The notes beneath the pieces are model-generated. The model saw only the letters and a program-made list of their open reading frames with translations. It was not told the origin of the DNA and did not search any database. From contig NW_026570249.1 in the NCBI RefSeq assembly GCF_019649055.1, positions 744,001 through 808,000 on the forward strand: DNA of 64,000 nucleotides, read 5' to 3'. The translations under genes were made by a program, and so were the position numbers. Position 1 is the stretch's first letter. Each line of letters opens with the position of its first letter. Source of the stretch: Paramacrobiotus metropolitanus. Its lineage: Eukaryota; Tardigrada; Eutardigrada; Parachela; Macrobiotidae. Positions 1 to 11,555 of this stretch are shown here, one piece after another.

Positions 1-1
1 G

Positions 2-3000
2 TATGGAATTTTCCAGTGTGTGAATCGATCCTTATCCGAGCCACATGGGAAAATTACCGCTCGCCAGGTCACGCAAGCCCTGCGGCATCAAATGTATTCC
101 CGACAATCCAGTTCGACGTTGGTCAGCAGTACCGGAACCGCCAATTTCCTGCTTCCGCTTCTGAAGTTGAATCCCAAAACCGGGAAATTCGAAGTAAGCT
201 GCGTCTACTCACAACAATCATTTTGGTGGTTTAACTGATATGCATCGGACTATGTAAAGTACGGGATTTAAATTCAAATAAATTATGACTTAATGTAGAC
301 CGCGGCCACTTTCGAAACAGAGACTAAAACCTTCACAATCATGAACCCCGATCTATGGAAATGGCATAATTTTACTGATTTCCCCTCCAATCACCCCACT
401 TGCGGTTTTACTGGAACTGATTGTCCCAACATGCTGGGTACATACTGATTAAAATATCACCTTATACCAATCGAAAAAGTAATTTATTTTGACGCTAAAC
501 TATTTCAGGTGAACTCCAGATTTATGTACCATTGGCCGGTGTTTTAGTGTGCGTTCTGACCATCACTGCTGCAATACTTCAAGTGCAAAAGTAAGGGCAG
601 ATTTTTTTCTGCGCAGCTAGAAAAATTTATTTTGCTATAAATCTATAGAAAACAAAACAATTTTACCGGGAAATGGCAATCAATGTTTGAAGCACTAGTA
701 TTGCTCGCATGCATTTAAAATTGACGGTTTAAAATATAATTACTTACCCTTTTCAGAAAGTTTTAGATATTTAAGTACTCCTTAAATGAGATCTACATGC
801 TTGTTAACAATACTTTTCAGAAAAAAGCATCAGAAACAGGAACTACAAGACATGTTATTAGATCACACGGGTACCGCATTGTCTCCCATGACTAGCACCA
901 TTTCGGAGCAGAAATCCTTTGCCGCCATTTTGACTTACACTGGACCGGGACTTAATCTGGAAAACCAAATGGTCATGATAACGCCCTTGCCGGAGAAACT
1001 GCCTATAAAGTCACTGCTCAGTAATCGACCATTCCAAAGAACCGCACTGACGGTATGTGCAATATCTTGGGAAGAAAGACAGCATAGTTGTTGAATCACA
1101 AAAAACTAGCAGATTTATAGATTCGTCACCTTAACCACGTCAATGTGGGGAAATTCTATGGAGTGATTATCGACAATCCTGTCGCATCCCTAGGCCTGTG
1201 CGCGGAGTTCAGTCAGCGCGGAAGTTTATTGGATGCCATCGGTTACGAGAATATCTCTACCGATCTTGCCATCCGCATGTCTTTCTTATACGACCTCATT
1301 AAAGTATGTAAACATTATAGCACCAAATACTGACAGTTCCGATGTCAAAAAAATTCAGTCAATAGCGATATTGAAGTTCTTCTGGGCAAGCAATTATCCA
1401 AGTATAGAATTCTAATTGTTTCGTATCTTGTTGATCACATTTAATTATGTATCACGTATACTGTAGCGGCTCTACCAAGTTATACCACAGAGTTTGTGCA
1501 CGGGAAAACTGCACCCACGCAGCGTGTGTATGCCCGTGCATTCGCCTGCACAGTGAATGCACACACTCTGGGTACCGTTTTCCCGTGCACAAACTCTGTG
1601 GTATAACTTGGTGGAGCCGCTAGCTACAGTATATATTCTACAAGAAACAGCCTCGGCTTCGCCTCCGCGTTTCTTGTGGTCAACGGCCACTTTATTTAGT
1701 TTTCAATGAATATTTATTAAAATAACATATTTCGTCGAAGCCTAATCGGTACATCGTATTAGCGCAAAAAACGAATTTTATGTACAAACACGGATTTGAT
1801 TTTTATACGAGTACGATTTTTTTTAAATCAGTTCATGATTCTCTCAAATCACCATAAATTCCACAACTGAATTCATGGTTGTGTGAACCTTAACCTGATC
1901 AATCTGGGTAGTGGACGCTCGGTCACTGGTTAATGTGACCAATCTGTGCAATGGACAGAACTGTCTGTTTGGTCCTCCGTTCACCTAGCGGTATCCGTAA
2001 ACTGGACAATTCCGGCATGCAGTTCGGTCACTCCTTCACCTGACGGGATCTGTGCACTGGACAGTACCGGTAGCTCGGTCACCCACTCACCTAACGGGTC
2101 CCGTAAACTGGACAGTACCGGTAGTTTGGCCATTCGTTCGCCTAATGGGCTCTGCGCACTGGAAAGTACCGGTTGCATGGTCACCCGCTCCCCTAGCGGG
2201 TCCCGTAGCCTGGGAAGTGCCGGTAGCTCGGTCATTCGTTCACCTAACGGGCTCTTTGCACCCGTTAGCTCGGTCACCGGCTAGCTCGTTCACCTAACGG
2301 GACATTTGCGCTGGACAGTACCGGCAGTTTGGTCATTCGTTCGCCTAATGAGCTCTGTGCACTGGACAGTACCGGTTGCTCGGTCATTCGTTCCCCTAAC
2401 GGGCTCTGTGCACCCGCTAGCTCGGTCACCGGCTAGCTCGTTTGCCTAACGGGCTACTTGCGCTGGACAGTACCGGCTGCTTGGTCACCCGCTCAGCGAA
2501 CCGGTCCCGTACCGTGGACAGTACCGGTTGCTTGGTCAATCGTTTGCTTAACGGGCTCTGTGCACCGGACAGTATTGGTAGCTTGGTCATTCGTTCGCCT
2601 AACGGGCTCCGCACATTGGACAGTATCGGTAGATCGGTCACCCGCTCGCCTAACGAGCCCGTATACTGGACGCTACCGGTAGTTTTGTCGGCTGTCGCTC
2701 GTGCAGAAATTGTCCTCGATGACAACGTTACATGTATAGTCGTTCTTGTCGTAATAACGGTCTGCTAATTAAATTCATTCTGATAGTTTAAATAGTTGAC
2801 ATGACTTTCATTATTTTAGATATATTTTAATTGGTTTACGTGGCAACATTGCCTGGCTAAAAATACCCTGATAATACTCATTATTACGTATAATAATTTA
2901 GTTACATTTGGTGAAGGTAGTCAAAAATCTACCGCTTTGGCGTTCGAAGCGGGAGAGGTTTTGAAAGAAATGAATACTATCTGGCCGGGTTTTCGACTAC

Positions 3001-5211
3001 GGGCTTTCAGAATATAATATTGGTTTGGGTCAGTCTTTTCTGGTTTGCCGGCTCTGGTGTATCCCATTCGTGGCTATATAGATCTGAATGAGGATATGTA
3101 GCCAAAATAATAGCGAGTGTTGGTTACGCCAGTGCTAATCAATATACACCGTTACAAAGTTTTCCTCCCTATGTGCCTGTTATGGAGGGTGCGAGGGTGC
3201 TATGAGGTGTCGTGACTAATGTTTGATGGTTTTCAGGGTCTTTTGTTTATACACAGCTCACCGTTGGAATTCCACGGAAATCTATCCATAACCGGATGTT
3301 TTATTGACAGCCGGTTTACGTTAAAAGTTTCCCAAGCCGGCTACAGTACCCTATTCAATGCCGTCATGCCGAATAAGAGTAATGATCGGAAAGGTCACAT
3401 GCCGGTTACCATCCATCGTGCCAATGATATGCTCCAGTTTGGAACAATCTGTACAACCGTACTAAAATGTACTTTGTACATAATATTATCTAAGAATGAA
3501 AATAAAAATTTGTCGAAATGTTTTAAATGTTTTTCGTTTCTAGTGCTCACGATAAAAGATGGGATGGGAAACAGCAAAAACAACCTGGTCACGGATATAC
3601 AGAATTGTTTGCGTCCGGAACCCAATCTGCGTCCGTCGGCGTTTCGCATGCGGAAAACCTTCCAGGCCATGCGCACTGTGCCGGATAATGTGGTATCGCA
3701 CATGCTGAAGCTGTTGGATCGACAGACATACCAGTTAGAAGAAGCCGTGCAACAGAAGACCGAAAGTCTTCTGGACGAGATGCATAAAACGGATACACTG
3801 CTGGCGGAAATGCTTCCCAGGTTATTCAATAGCAAAATGTGAACTGCTGGCTTTATTAACAGGTGGCAAATTGTAGGTCAATAATAGTACAACTGCGGAA
3901 TAAAGAGTCCATCCCAGCCGAATCGTTCGATAGCGTAACGCTGCTTTTCAGCGACATCCCGGCGTTTGTGGAGATTCTGGCGCGGAATACGCCCATGGAT
4001 ATCGTTAATCTTTTAAATGCGACACATTCGGCTTTTGATGAGATTGTGCCTTTTTATGATGCATATAAAGTTGAGACTATCAACGACTCTTATATGGTAA
4101 GTATGATATGATTAAAATTAATAACTAATTAAAATTCCTTGACTCTACTTAAAGCTTCTACTACCATTGTACCTATGTCAATTTTTCTTTTTACTTTTAA
4201 GTCCATCTGAAATAAAAAGAATAGTTTATTTTGCAGCTAGAGAACTAAAATTAACCTACTAGCGCCGTTGAGTATATCAAATAGGAAATTCGTTGGCAGC
4301 GCCCACAAGTGTTACGCTTTATTTAGGCGACCGATTTAAGCATGACAAATTTTAGCGCTAATTTATAGGGGAGCGATTTAGCGAATGTGATTAAATTTTA
4401 TTTTATTAGATTGCCAGCGGAGTACCGATACGTAACGGTGGCAGACATGCTTCTGAACTGTGCTCACTTGCTAAAGCGTTGCTCAAAGCCTCGAACACAC
4501 TAAGTGCCGGTGTTTCTCAAACAGTTTTTGCCTTTCGAATTGGAATCAATTCCGGTATGCAATTCAGCTTACTTTACTATCTATGTATATTTTTTACAAA
4601 ATACAAAGTGACCGGTTAACTGGTATAATTTCCTTATTTGTAGCCTTAATTAAGCAGACGAAAGAAAATTGTTTATCAGCAAAATGATTAAATTAAAGGC
4701 CCTTGTTAATTTTGCTATCACAGGACCGGTGGTTGCTGGAGTGATTGGAACGAAAGCTCCCCGTTATTGCTTGTAAGACTTTCTGAGGTTTTTGGTAGAG
4801 TAACACAAGAAGTGCAGTATTCGGAATTGTGCGGCTGGACTTCTGATGTTTTTTTTGTGCATAAAATTTTCAGATTCGGAGATACGGTAAATACGGCCAG
4901 TAGGATGGAGTCATCGGGAGAAGGTAGAGAACTGAACTGTTTTAACTACCATAATTATAATACTTGTATTTTCCTAACATTTTAAAGTTTGGCATCTGCA
5001 GCTGGAAAAATCCACATTAGTGCATCGACCGAAGAGCTGGCACGGAAAACTCCCGGTTTTCGATTCGCACCTCGCGGTGAAATCGATATCAAAGTAAATC
5101 GTGATCACGTTTTGTTCGAGCATATATAATTTGCCCCATACCGCAAAAATGACATCAATAACCTGGTTTTTACAGGGAAAAGGCAAAATGCACACATTTT
5201 GGCTTATGTGA
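2..5211 (+). CDS. Receptor (transmembrane) guanylate cyclase, 3' part
   Basis: Makes cGMP from GTP at the plasma membrane in response to an extracellular ligand. Exons read as <2-193, 299-437, 509-590, 821-1052, 1121-1303, 3237-3468, 3544-3820, 3877-4096, 4410-4554, 4724-4772, 4874-4923, 5002-5093 and 5176-5211, all phase-consistent; the 5' end lies outside the window. In order: the end of the ectodomain (P-T-C-G-F-T-G near the membrane), a helix YVPLAGVLVCVLTITAAIL, a basic juxtamembrane stretch, a degenerate kinase homology domain (IRHLNHVNVGKF, IHSSPLEFHGNL, RPEPNLRPSAF), a coiled dimerisation helix and the cyclase domain. Both metal Asp (FSD; ETIND), the guanine-recognition Glu (KVET) and Cys (RYCLFGD) and the NTASRMES Arg are present, so it should be active. 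Odd: the Gly of the usual ETIGD motif is Asn, and the kinase-domain activation region is very short. The 1.9-kb intron 1304-3236 is full of mobile DNA. Confidence 0.88.
1458..1632. mobile_element. Foldback (hairpin) element, family 1, copy 1
   Basis: Two arms of about 50 bp form an inverted repeat around a centre of about 70 bp. The arms read inward as ATACTGTAG..CGGCTC, then ACCAAGTTATACCACAGAG and TTTGTGCACGGGAAAAC; the right arm carries four extra bases (CTAG). It lies in the guanylate cyclase intron next to the minisatellite element. A related but diverged copy is at 45142-45332. No coding capacity is visible. Confidence 0.65.
1650..3115 (+). mobile_element. Non-autonomous element with 51-bp minisatellite, copy 1 (ends lost)
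   Basis: Both flanking parts of this segment (about 1650-1920 and 2930-3110) reappear in reverse orientation at 50597-51497, where the copy has 21-bp terminal inverted repeats. This copy lacks both termini: its left side begins abruptly beside the foldback element, and its right side diverges after about 3105. The middle is an expanded tandem repeat. It sits in an intron of the guanylate cyclase gene, as copy 2 sits in an intron of a GR-like gene. No transposase is encoded, so mobilisation would have to be in trans. Confidence 0.7.
1930..2690 (+). repeat. 51-bp minisatellite, about 15 diverged units
   Basis: Units carry CTGGACAGTACCGGTAG, then TCGGTCA, then CACCTAACGGG. Successive CTGGACAG starts at 2057 and 2108 give a 51-bp period. 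Because 51 is divisible by three, several frames stay open on both strands across the array; these are not genes. The second copy of the host element has only about four units (50950-51130), so copy number is unstable. Confidence 0.85.
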
Positions 5212-5522
5212 TGGTCTGAGTGATTTCGTGCCTACCGATAAATTTGCCAGGATTCAGTAAAATGCATAACGCTCACGCATTACGAGTATACTGGTCGATG
5301 GTCTTTCAATAATATTAATACACAATTGGCAGTTGATACGAATACCTAACTGAAAAACAAGATTCGATTCTCCGAACGCGTCTACCATCCACACTGGAAA
5401 AGGTCACGTACTGGACTGCCGTTTGACCGCCATTTATTAAAAGTTCACTAGTATTAAAGTATTAAGAAACATTTGCTGCAATGATAGACGTATTAAATTC
5501 TTATTGATGAGACTGATGCCAA

Positions 5523-7465
5523 TCAAAAATGAGCAGCTGTTGTGTTGATAGTTAGCGCGCTGACGGTGGTGTTGACCCACAGTGTGTTGGTGGTGTTCTC
5601 GGGTTTTTGAAGAACTTCTCGAGCCAGCACCACGAATGAGATGCATATAGAAAAAGTCTGCGAATAAAATATTACGTAATTACTATACCGGCCTTATTAA
5701 ATTTCGCAAAGACAAGACATAAACTGCAACTCAGAGGTTACAATTTAAAAAGAAAGCATCTACTGCAGTTTTTGTACCGCAATAAAAAGCTGTCGAGTGG
5801 CATGCACAATGTGAAGACCGTCCACCATTATCGGCTGATGCTTGCTAGTCTCCAGGAAAAGATTTAAAATTCTTCGGAGATGGTTGCCCTTTAACAGCAA
5901 AATATATTAATTAACGTTTTTATCGCGCATTTTGTTATGCTGTATAGTCTGTATTGTACTCTTGTGCAGTCCAGAAATGGGTGGCATTGCGCTCATAGGC
6001 GCAAAATTTAAGGTTCATATTTTTGCTGATTAAACTGTTTTTACTGTTCTACTTTTCAATGAGCGTGCTGTCGCAAAACTGTTTTACCTCCATACGCTGG
6101 AGAGTTCCAGCTGCCACATCAGCATATTGGCATAATCCCTCATGGATTCCTAGCGCCTGTAAGAAATACAATAAGCTGGAATAACCCACATATCATAATG
6201 CAAAACATTTGATTCTTTTAAAGGCAACAGCCTTCAAAATAACAAAACTGTAAGCGCGACGATATTATACTCTGAATGTAACTATAAAAAATTACGTTGT
6301 ATTGTTTTTGCTCGATTTTGCGTGGAGGCACGTGCAATAAAACAGTACAGTAATAATAATTACAACTGTGGCGGTATTTTTTACGTGCATTTTCGTGCAT
6401 GTGGAAAAGAGGTATGAGAAATATCCCGGCACATATCGCATGGTTGCACGTCTGTAAAACACCGGCAATGGTCGTAGAGATATTCGACATCAGCGCGTCT
6501 GGATTCATCACCCATGTCGTCATGAATCCGACCAGCGAAATAAAATCACAAGCGTACGACACGGCAAAGGTCAGCCCAAATGTTTCATTGACCTCGTAAC
6601 AGATTTTCACAAGCTGTGAATGAAGATGCAGAATGCTGCGCAGAGAGTTTGCGCTGGCATTACAATTGCCAGCATCCGCCACATCTTTCGTAATACTGTT
6701 CATTTTATGACCTTTCAATTGGAGCAATAAATATCGTTCCTTGGTCAGTTGTTTTTGGATTTCCTCAATACAGCTTTGCAGCATTAGCGACCAGGCAATC
6801 AACAAAATGGATACAAGTACCGATAAAAAATAGGATAATGAACTGGATATTTCAAAGAATGTGACAGCCGCCCAGGGTGGTATTAACAGAGGAACGGAAG
6901 CGAATACGTTTCCGTCGGTGGCCGTCCAACCCAGTGCTGTAAATTCTCCATACCATGTGCTGCAATCCGTTACAACCGTAAATATTAATGCGTATAACGT
7001 CAACCAGGTCATGCGCTGTTTCCATCTGCCGACATGTTCGCGTAGAGAATCGCTGCGGGAAAATACCTCGCCAAGGAACTGATTTGATTTTGCCAATATT
7101 TCCGAAAGTTTTGGTCTTTTCAAAAAGAAAAATATTGTCAGCGGTGCGACACCGCGCAGAGCCATGGCGAGAAATCGCGATAAAAAAACCGCATCCAAAA
7201 GGTTGACCTTTGCTGCTGTATTCGGTGGATATAAACGCAGGTACACCATGGCCACCCTTATTCCCACTAGACACCAACCGGACAATAGAATAGTAAACGC
7301 TATTATTCGTGCCGCGCAGGATGATATTTCCTTTTCGTAAAAGGCAAACCCGGAATATTGCAAAATATTCAGCGGCAGCGAGATGCCGCGTTGCATGGGC
7401 GGTCTCTTGAAACGCTTAGTACTGACCGGTGCATGGTCTTCTTCTTCTAGTTGATGATCCTCCAT
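5523..7465 (-). CDS. Gustatory-receptor-like seven-helix protein A
   Basis: Probable ligand-gated channel-type chemoreceptor of the insect Gr superfamily, in the plasma membrane. Exon 1 starts at 7465 and encodes six hydrophobic helices; exon 2 is 6156-6088, exon 3 5888-5778 and exon 4 5657-5523. The three 3' exons align with those of genes B-E: exon 3 carries PIMVDGLHIVHATRQLFIA (compare PVIFSGADMFHVTRNFLAG in gene C) and the last exon begins TFSICISFVVLAREVL, the position of the Gr motif TYhhhhhQF. It is the most diverged of the five and stands alone, tail to tail with the cyclase gene 311 bp away. Problem: the best donor for exon 1 (after 6385) is phase 1, while exon 2 needs phase 0. Either a weaker phase-0 donor downstream is used or exon 1 carries an error. 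Confidence 0.75.
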
Positions 7466-8147
7466 CTTATCGAGAGTCCAACCACAGATGCAACGTTTTC
7501 TTCGTTCTGTTTACAATAACCAAAAATCATAACGACTGTTAAGTGTTAACCAAAAACGACTGTAACCATAAGTGCCATGCCATGCTTGACTGCTGATTTC
7601 TGTGTATGCATTACCGGAAAGGATCCCGCTAACGTAAGAAACCCTTGAAAGCTGTGTTGACAATGCCTCGAATTCCTGAACACCCAGAACGGATACTAGT
7701 AACCACGAGTAGTAAGTACATCGCGTACTATCCATAAGCACTTAAGAAAACTCCCGGCGCCATCATACATGCCCGATATTCGGATATTTAAGAGTAATGC
7801 ACACAATAGCTTTAATAACATGCAATATTTTACGGGCGACATAATGCGACCGTTTAACAACCTTATCTCTGTTAATTAACCATGTCACTTTTTTTACAGT
7901 AATTGAGATTGTTAAAGGTTACAGTACATTTTGATGGTATCCATCTCTTATACAGAAGTACTGCACTATCATTTACTTCTCAGATTTATTTCCTCTCATG
8001 ATAGGAAATGTTGATGGTTACTTAGTGGTTATCACTTATCAGGTTTCACTTTTCAGTCAATATTCGTAGCCTTTTCTCACGGCCACAGTTTTAGCCTGTG
8101 GTCTGTGCATAATAATAATTTACAATCGAAATAATGTGACATATGAT
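7466..8147. other. Intergenic, no gene seen
   Basis: AT-rich DNA upstream of GR-like gene A. It should contain that gene's promoter, but no TATA box or other site stands out. The short open frame at 7511-7741 has no domain or paralogue support. Confidence 0.5.
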
Positions 8148-8507
8148 TTAATCTTTATGTTTAACACTTTTTTGCAGCCGACTATACTGCTTGCACGTTT
8201 CGTCGACAATTTCCCAACAAATAAAATTTCTCAAACAAAAGGAACAGGTGGTCTTGTTGGTTGGACTGAAATTTGCATTACAAGGATAGGATGCAGCTGC
8301 TGCCACCGGACTGGCGGTGGTATTCCAGTAGGGCTGACGCGTGACCGGCATATGGCTCATATTCAGGCGAGAGTTCTCCGGGAAGCCCTTCTCAAGGTCA
8401 CCGTACTGCTCGAAAGTGGTAGAGTGTTTATTGAGACGTTCGGTGGGAATAAATGGAACAGGCTGAGGACTAGGAAACAACGAGGATGCATGTGAGAAGT
8501 ATGACAT
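8148..8507 (-). CDS. Unrecognised 119-residue ORF (possible exon)
   Basis: Open from a true ATG to a stop. Its N-terminal 90 residues are Ser/Pro/Asn-rich without low-complexity runs (SSLFPSPQPVPFIPTERLN), which looks more like protein than the opposite-strand frame over the same bases. Near the end is a short CxxC motif (TTCSFCLRN), reminiscent of the first zinc knuckle of Nanos, but I found no second knuckle in this region, so I do not assign a function. The last 25 residues may be intron read-through. It could be a single-exon gene, the terminal exon of a longer gene, or chance. Confidence 0.25.
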   Translation of the reverse strand: MSYFSHASSLFPSPQPVPFIPTERLNKHSTTFEQYGDLEKGFPENSRLNMSHMPVTRQPYWNTTASPVAAAASYPCNANFSPTNKTTCSFCLRNFICWEIVDETCKQYSRLQKSVKHKD

Positions 8508-9708
8508 GATAATTGCCAGTATTGAGTATTACCAAAAGGTCGCCGCTAAGAGTTAGCTCTGTGCATGGGCAGTGGAGGCCACACTTTCTAACAGCATGGG
8601 TTCCGTTTCGATATCTGCGTTAAATTACAAAAAGCAGAATACAGAACTTGCACTTATTCTTATTAATAATATTGTAAGTAAGTACTGCAACTTATACAGC
8701 GTTAGCTGCCTACACGTACATACAGTATCCATGTACAATACTTATCGTTAATTAACGAAATGTGTACTACTGAACAACTGATTAATACTAATTCAACATA
8801 CTACATACTACAGTATCTGCGTAAAACAAGTGCAATAACCTTTCCTGCTTCGTCGGCATGCGCCTTATTCGTTCAGTTGCTATAGAGTTCACGGCGATTT
8901 TGCAATTCACTTAAATTTTGCACATAAGTCGTCGTAAATCACAATCAGTACTTCTACTTTACCTTTTTTGCTACCTGATAAGTAGAATATTTATATGTTC
9001 TTATGGCTAGAAATACGAAACTTGAATCGATAGATTCGATTTAACTATAAATTTATAGGTACTTCGTGTAATCTGTATGTACAATTACTTAACCACGGAC
9101 GCGGAGAATCATCAAAAAATATTATTACCGTAGAACAGATTTAAGGTTAATTATGTGCGATTCGTTACTCTAGAGTGCGCTGACTCAGCTACCGGCATAA
9201 GTAAATTTGATTCAACACCCATCTGACTCGTCTCACCGCGAGGCAAAGATTATGTTGTAATTATACACAAAAACGAAGTCAAGTATCTGCTATCGTTAAA
9301 AATCATGAACCCTGTGGGAGCGAACGAGTTTGGAATCATGCCTCAAGCTATAGCTTCGTAAAGAGCAGCGAAGAAAGCATTACTCACTTCCGGAACGAAG
9401 TGAATGCGTATCGCTAGAGTAAACTTCAAAACTTTCACATTCACTCGAAAATAATATCACTGCAACAAACAATACCGCACCTTTAACTGTGAACAAAACC
9501 TTCAGAAGTCTTAGGAACCTACAAGTGTTAGGTTGGGTATACACGTGGAATCGCTGAAAGAGATATCAAGCGCAAAACCATATAAAACAGGATAATCTAG
9601 CTGCTCATTTAATTTCAAGTTGGAACGGTAAACAAACCCAAACTTAGTACCTAAAACGGGAAAAATATCATTTTCTTACATTGATATTTCGTTTCGTTTC
9701 ACAAAAAC
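8508..9708. other. Intergenic, upstream of the Spätzle-like gene
   Basis: Mostly AT-rich with no convincing gene. On the minus strand near 8557-8612 an acceptor-like TTTAACGCAG is followed by about 18 open codons (IETEPMLLESVASTAHAQS) and a stop. This could be a terminal exon, but no upstream exon was found. Confidence 0.4.
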
Positions 9709-11151
9709 ATGGCGAAGCTTGGTTTTTCTATTTTTGCTTTGTGCTCCTGCATAATTCTAATCCTTGTTGAGCAGAAAGCCGGTGTTAGTGCTCGATCACG
9801 AAGCTCGAAACCGGCTACGACCAGCTGCGGAAAATCATTCTGCGAACACGCGTCGAATTATCCACTGTAAGGGTCATCATTTCGATAAATACTTCGTACT
9901 CTTCCGTAAGATACCGGCTTAGTTCAATGGTTTTTTTCCTAGAACGGACACCAACAAAAAATCTCTGGAAAGCGATCCAAAGCTGGCGTTTTTGAAGGGC
10001 GCGGTTCCGACCAAGGGCTCTTCGGGTTTAGCCGATGATGGTATTTCTTTATATGCAGAACCTGTTAAATAAACAGCAGAAGTAATTTCACCATCTTGAG
10101 CTATATATTCGATATGTTGTATTAGACCCCGACATTCCGAACCAAGCTCCTCAACTGCAGTTGTGTCAGTCCAAAGTGGACATCATCTATCCCCAGGAAG
10201 CCGAAAACATTCGTGGTCAGCGGCGTTTCATTATCAATTTCGGTCCGTTCACCCAGGGTCTAACCATCGAACGGTGCACGTAAGTCTTAATGCCGAACTT
10301 TAACGTACTACTACATACCATAACTTTACATAAACCCTGATAATTAAAATAAACTTTACGTAAATCACATAAGTAGATTTTAATAAACTTTACATACTTT
10401 TTAATAAACTTTACATAAACCCTGATAATAATTATAACTTACTAGAACTAACTTAACTAACTTACTAGAACTATCTATTAAATTTTTATTTACGCAGTTA
10501 ATTACCACTCTACATTACGCTTACTTTTTGATTCCATTTACCGGCATAATGTCAAAAAGCTGTTTTATCAAATACAGGGTAGACAACTTTCGTTTACCTT
10601 GCAACTACGTCGGCATCCCGCCCGCCTACCAGTCCATCTGCATCCAGCGGGAATCCGAGCACCGCTTAAACACCATCGAGACGGACGCTTCCGGTCAAGT
10701 GCAGACCAGCGTGGACACCTTCCGCTTTCCCAGCTACTGCGCCTGCAAGATCATCCCGGCCCCCATGGCCGCCACGCTGCAGGCCAACCGCTGCGCTCCG
10801 GAAGCCGCTCCCTTCGCCACCGGCCCGCAGTTTTATGCAGCGCCCGCCACGGCGGTACTGCAGCCGCTGACGACGTCCAATTACGCCCCGGCACCGGTAC
10901 AGGGTGGCTATGGACAGGGTCTGGCTTCCAATGCCGGGTTTGCGGGAGCCGGCGGATACGGACAGATGGGATACGACGGCGCCCCAGTCAGCGGAAGTGG
11001 TGCGAGTTTGACCGGCCGAAGTGATGGGTTGTTCAACAGTCCGTCCAGTGGTTTTAACACCGGCTCAAATGGAGCTGCAGCGCCGGCGAAATCAGGATTG
11101 GCGGGATTCCCCACGTCGTCCAGAGGGTATCCAGGATTTTTCATTCAGTAG
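9709..11151 (+). CDS. Spätzle-like secreted cystine-knot protein
   Basis: Likely ligand of a Toll-family receptor, secreted. Exons 9709-9866, 9943-10040, 10126-10279 and 10578-11151 join in phase to 327 residues. It has an N-terminal signal peptide (FSIFALCSCIILILVEQ) and then SCGKSFCEHASNYP, resembling the prodomain motif of Spätzle 3/5-type proteins. A short linker leads to the knot: CQSKVDIIYPQEAENIRG, FIINFGPFTQGLTIERC, LPCNY, YQSICIQRESEHRL and FRFPSYCACK, with Cys spacing and the pre-knot I-Y-P as in Spätzle. Odd: the knot is followed by about 110 residues rich in Gly, Ala and Pro, whereas the knot is normally C-terminal. No furin-type RxxR is obvious just before the knot. The third intron is full of short AT repeats (10310-10480). 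Confidence 0.8.
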
Positions 11152-11320
11152 AGCGCATACTCTGCTAGTCTGTCTAAAGACTTCCAGCATGGGAACAAAC
11201 TCATGCAACTGCATGTTCTCTTTCTTACTCGGCTATCGAAAGTCTATTTTATAATTTTTCTCTGGCTTTAATGCGTCATTTTCTTATAAACAGAGTGTTA
11301 CTGTTTTCCAAGTTGCCTCC

Positions 11321-11326
11321 AATAAA
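11321..11326 (+). promoter_or_regulatory. Candidate poly(A) signal AATAAA
   Basis: Lies 170 bp after the Spätzle-like stop codon on the same strand, before the end of the convergent carboxypeptidase gene. Such hexamers are common by chance in AT-rich DNA. Confidence 0.4.
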
Positions 11327-11555
11327 ATTATCTGCCACTTGCACACCAATTTATTTTACAAGTTCTCCAAAACTTTTCAAAGTCAGCAAAAGCTAATTTC
11401 GAATAAACGAAGGAATCGAAATACTTACTAGCAGAATTCGACAAAACAATTTACAAAACTGGAAGACACATAAAACTGTAAAGGAACTTGAGCAAAGTAT
11501 CACAAAATTCTAGAATCACCGGGAAGGTAGACAGAATTGTTGCACCGCTTTTCTT

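Noticed and set aside
1946-2768. Overlapping open frames on both strands with repeated Gly/Ser/Pro-rich peptides
   Set aside because: They are by-products of a 51-bp tandem repeat (divisible by three) inside a mobile element in an intron.
3469-3543. Treating this stretch of the guanylate cyclase as coding, since it has no stop and keeps frame
   Set aside because: It is AT-rich, bounded by GT and TAG, and its removal joins two kinase-homology motifs at normal spacing.
5641-5868. Open, Lys/Leu-rich plus-strand frame ending LMLASLQEKI
   Set aside because: It is antisense to the last two exons of GR-like gene A, which match paralogues residue by residue.
8148-8507. Nanos gene suggested by TCSFCLRN
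   Set aside because: Only one CxxC is present; the His and Cys of the first knuckle and the whole second knuckle were not found in this region.
10599-11024. Arg/His-rich frame over the Spätzle-like gene
   Set aside because: Frame-shifted shadow of the GC-rich last exon.
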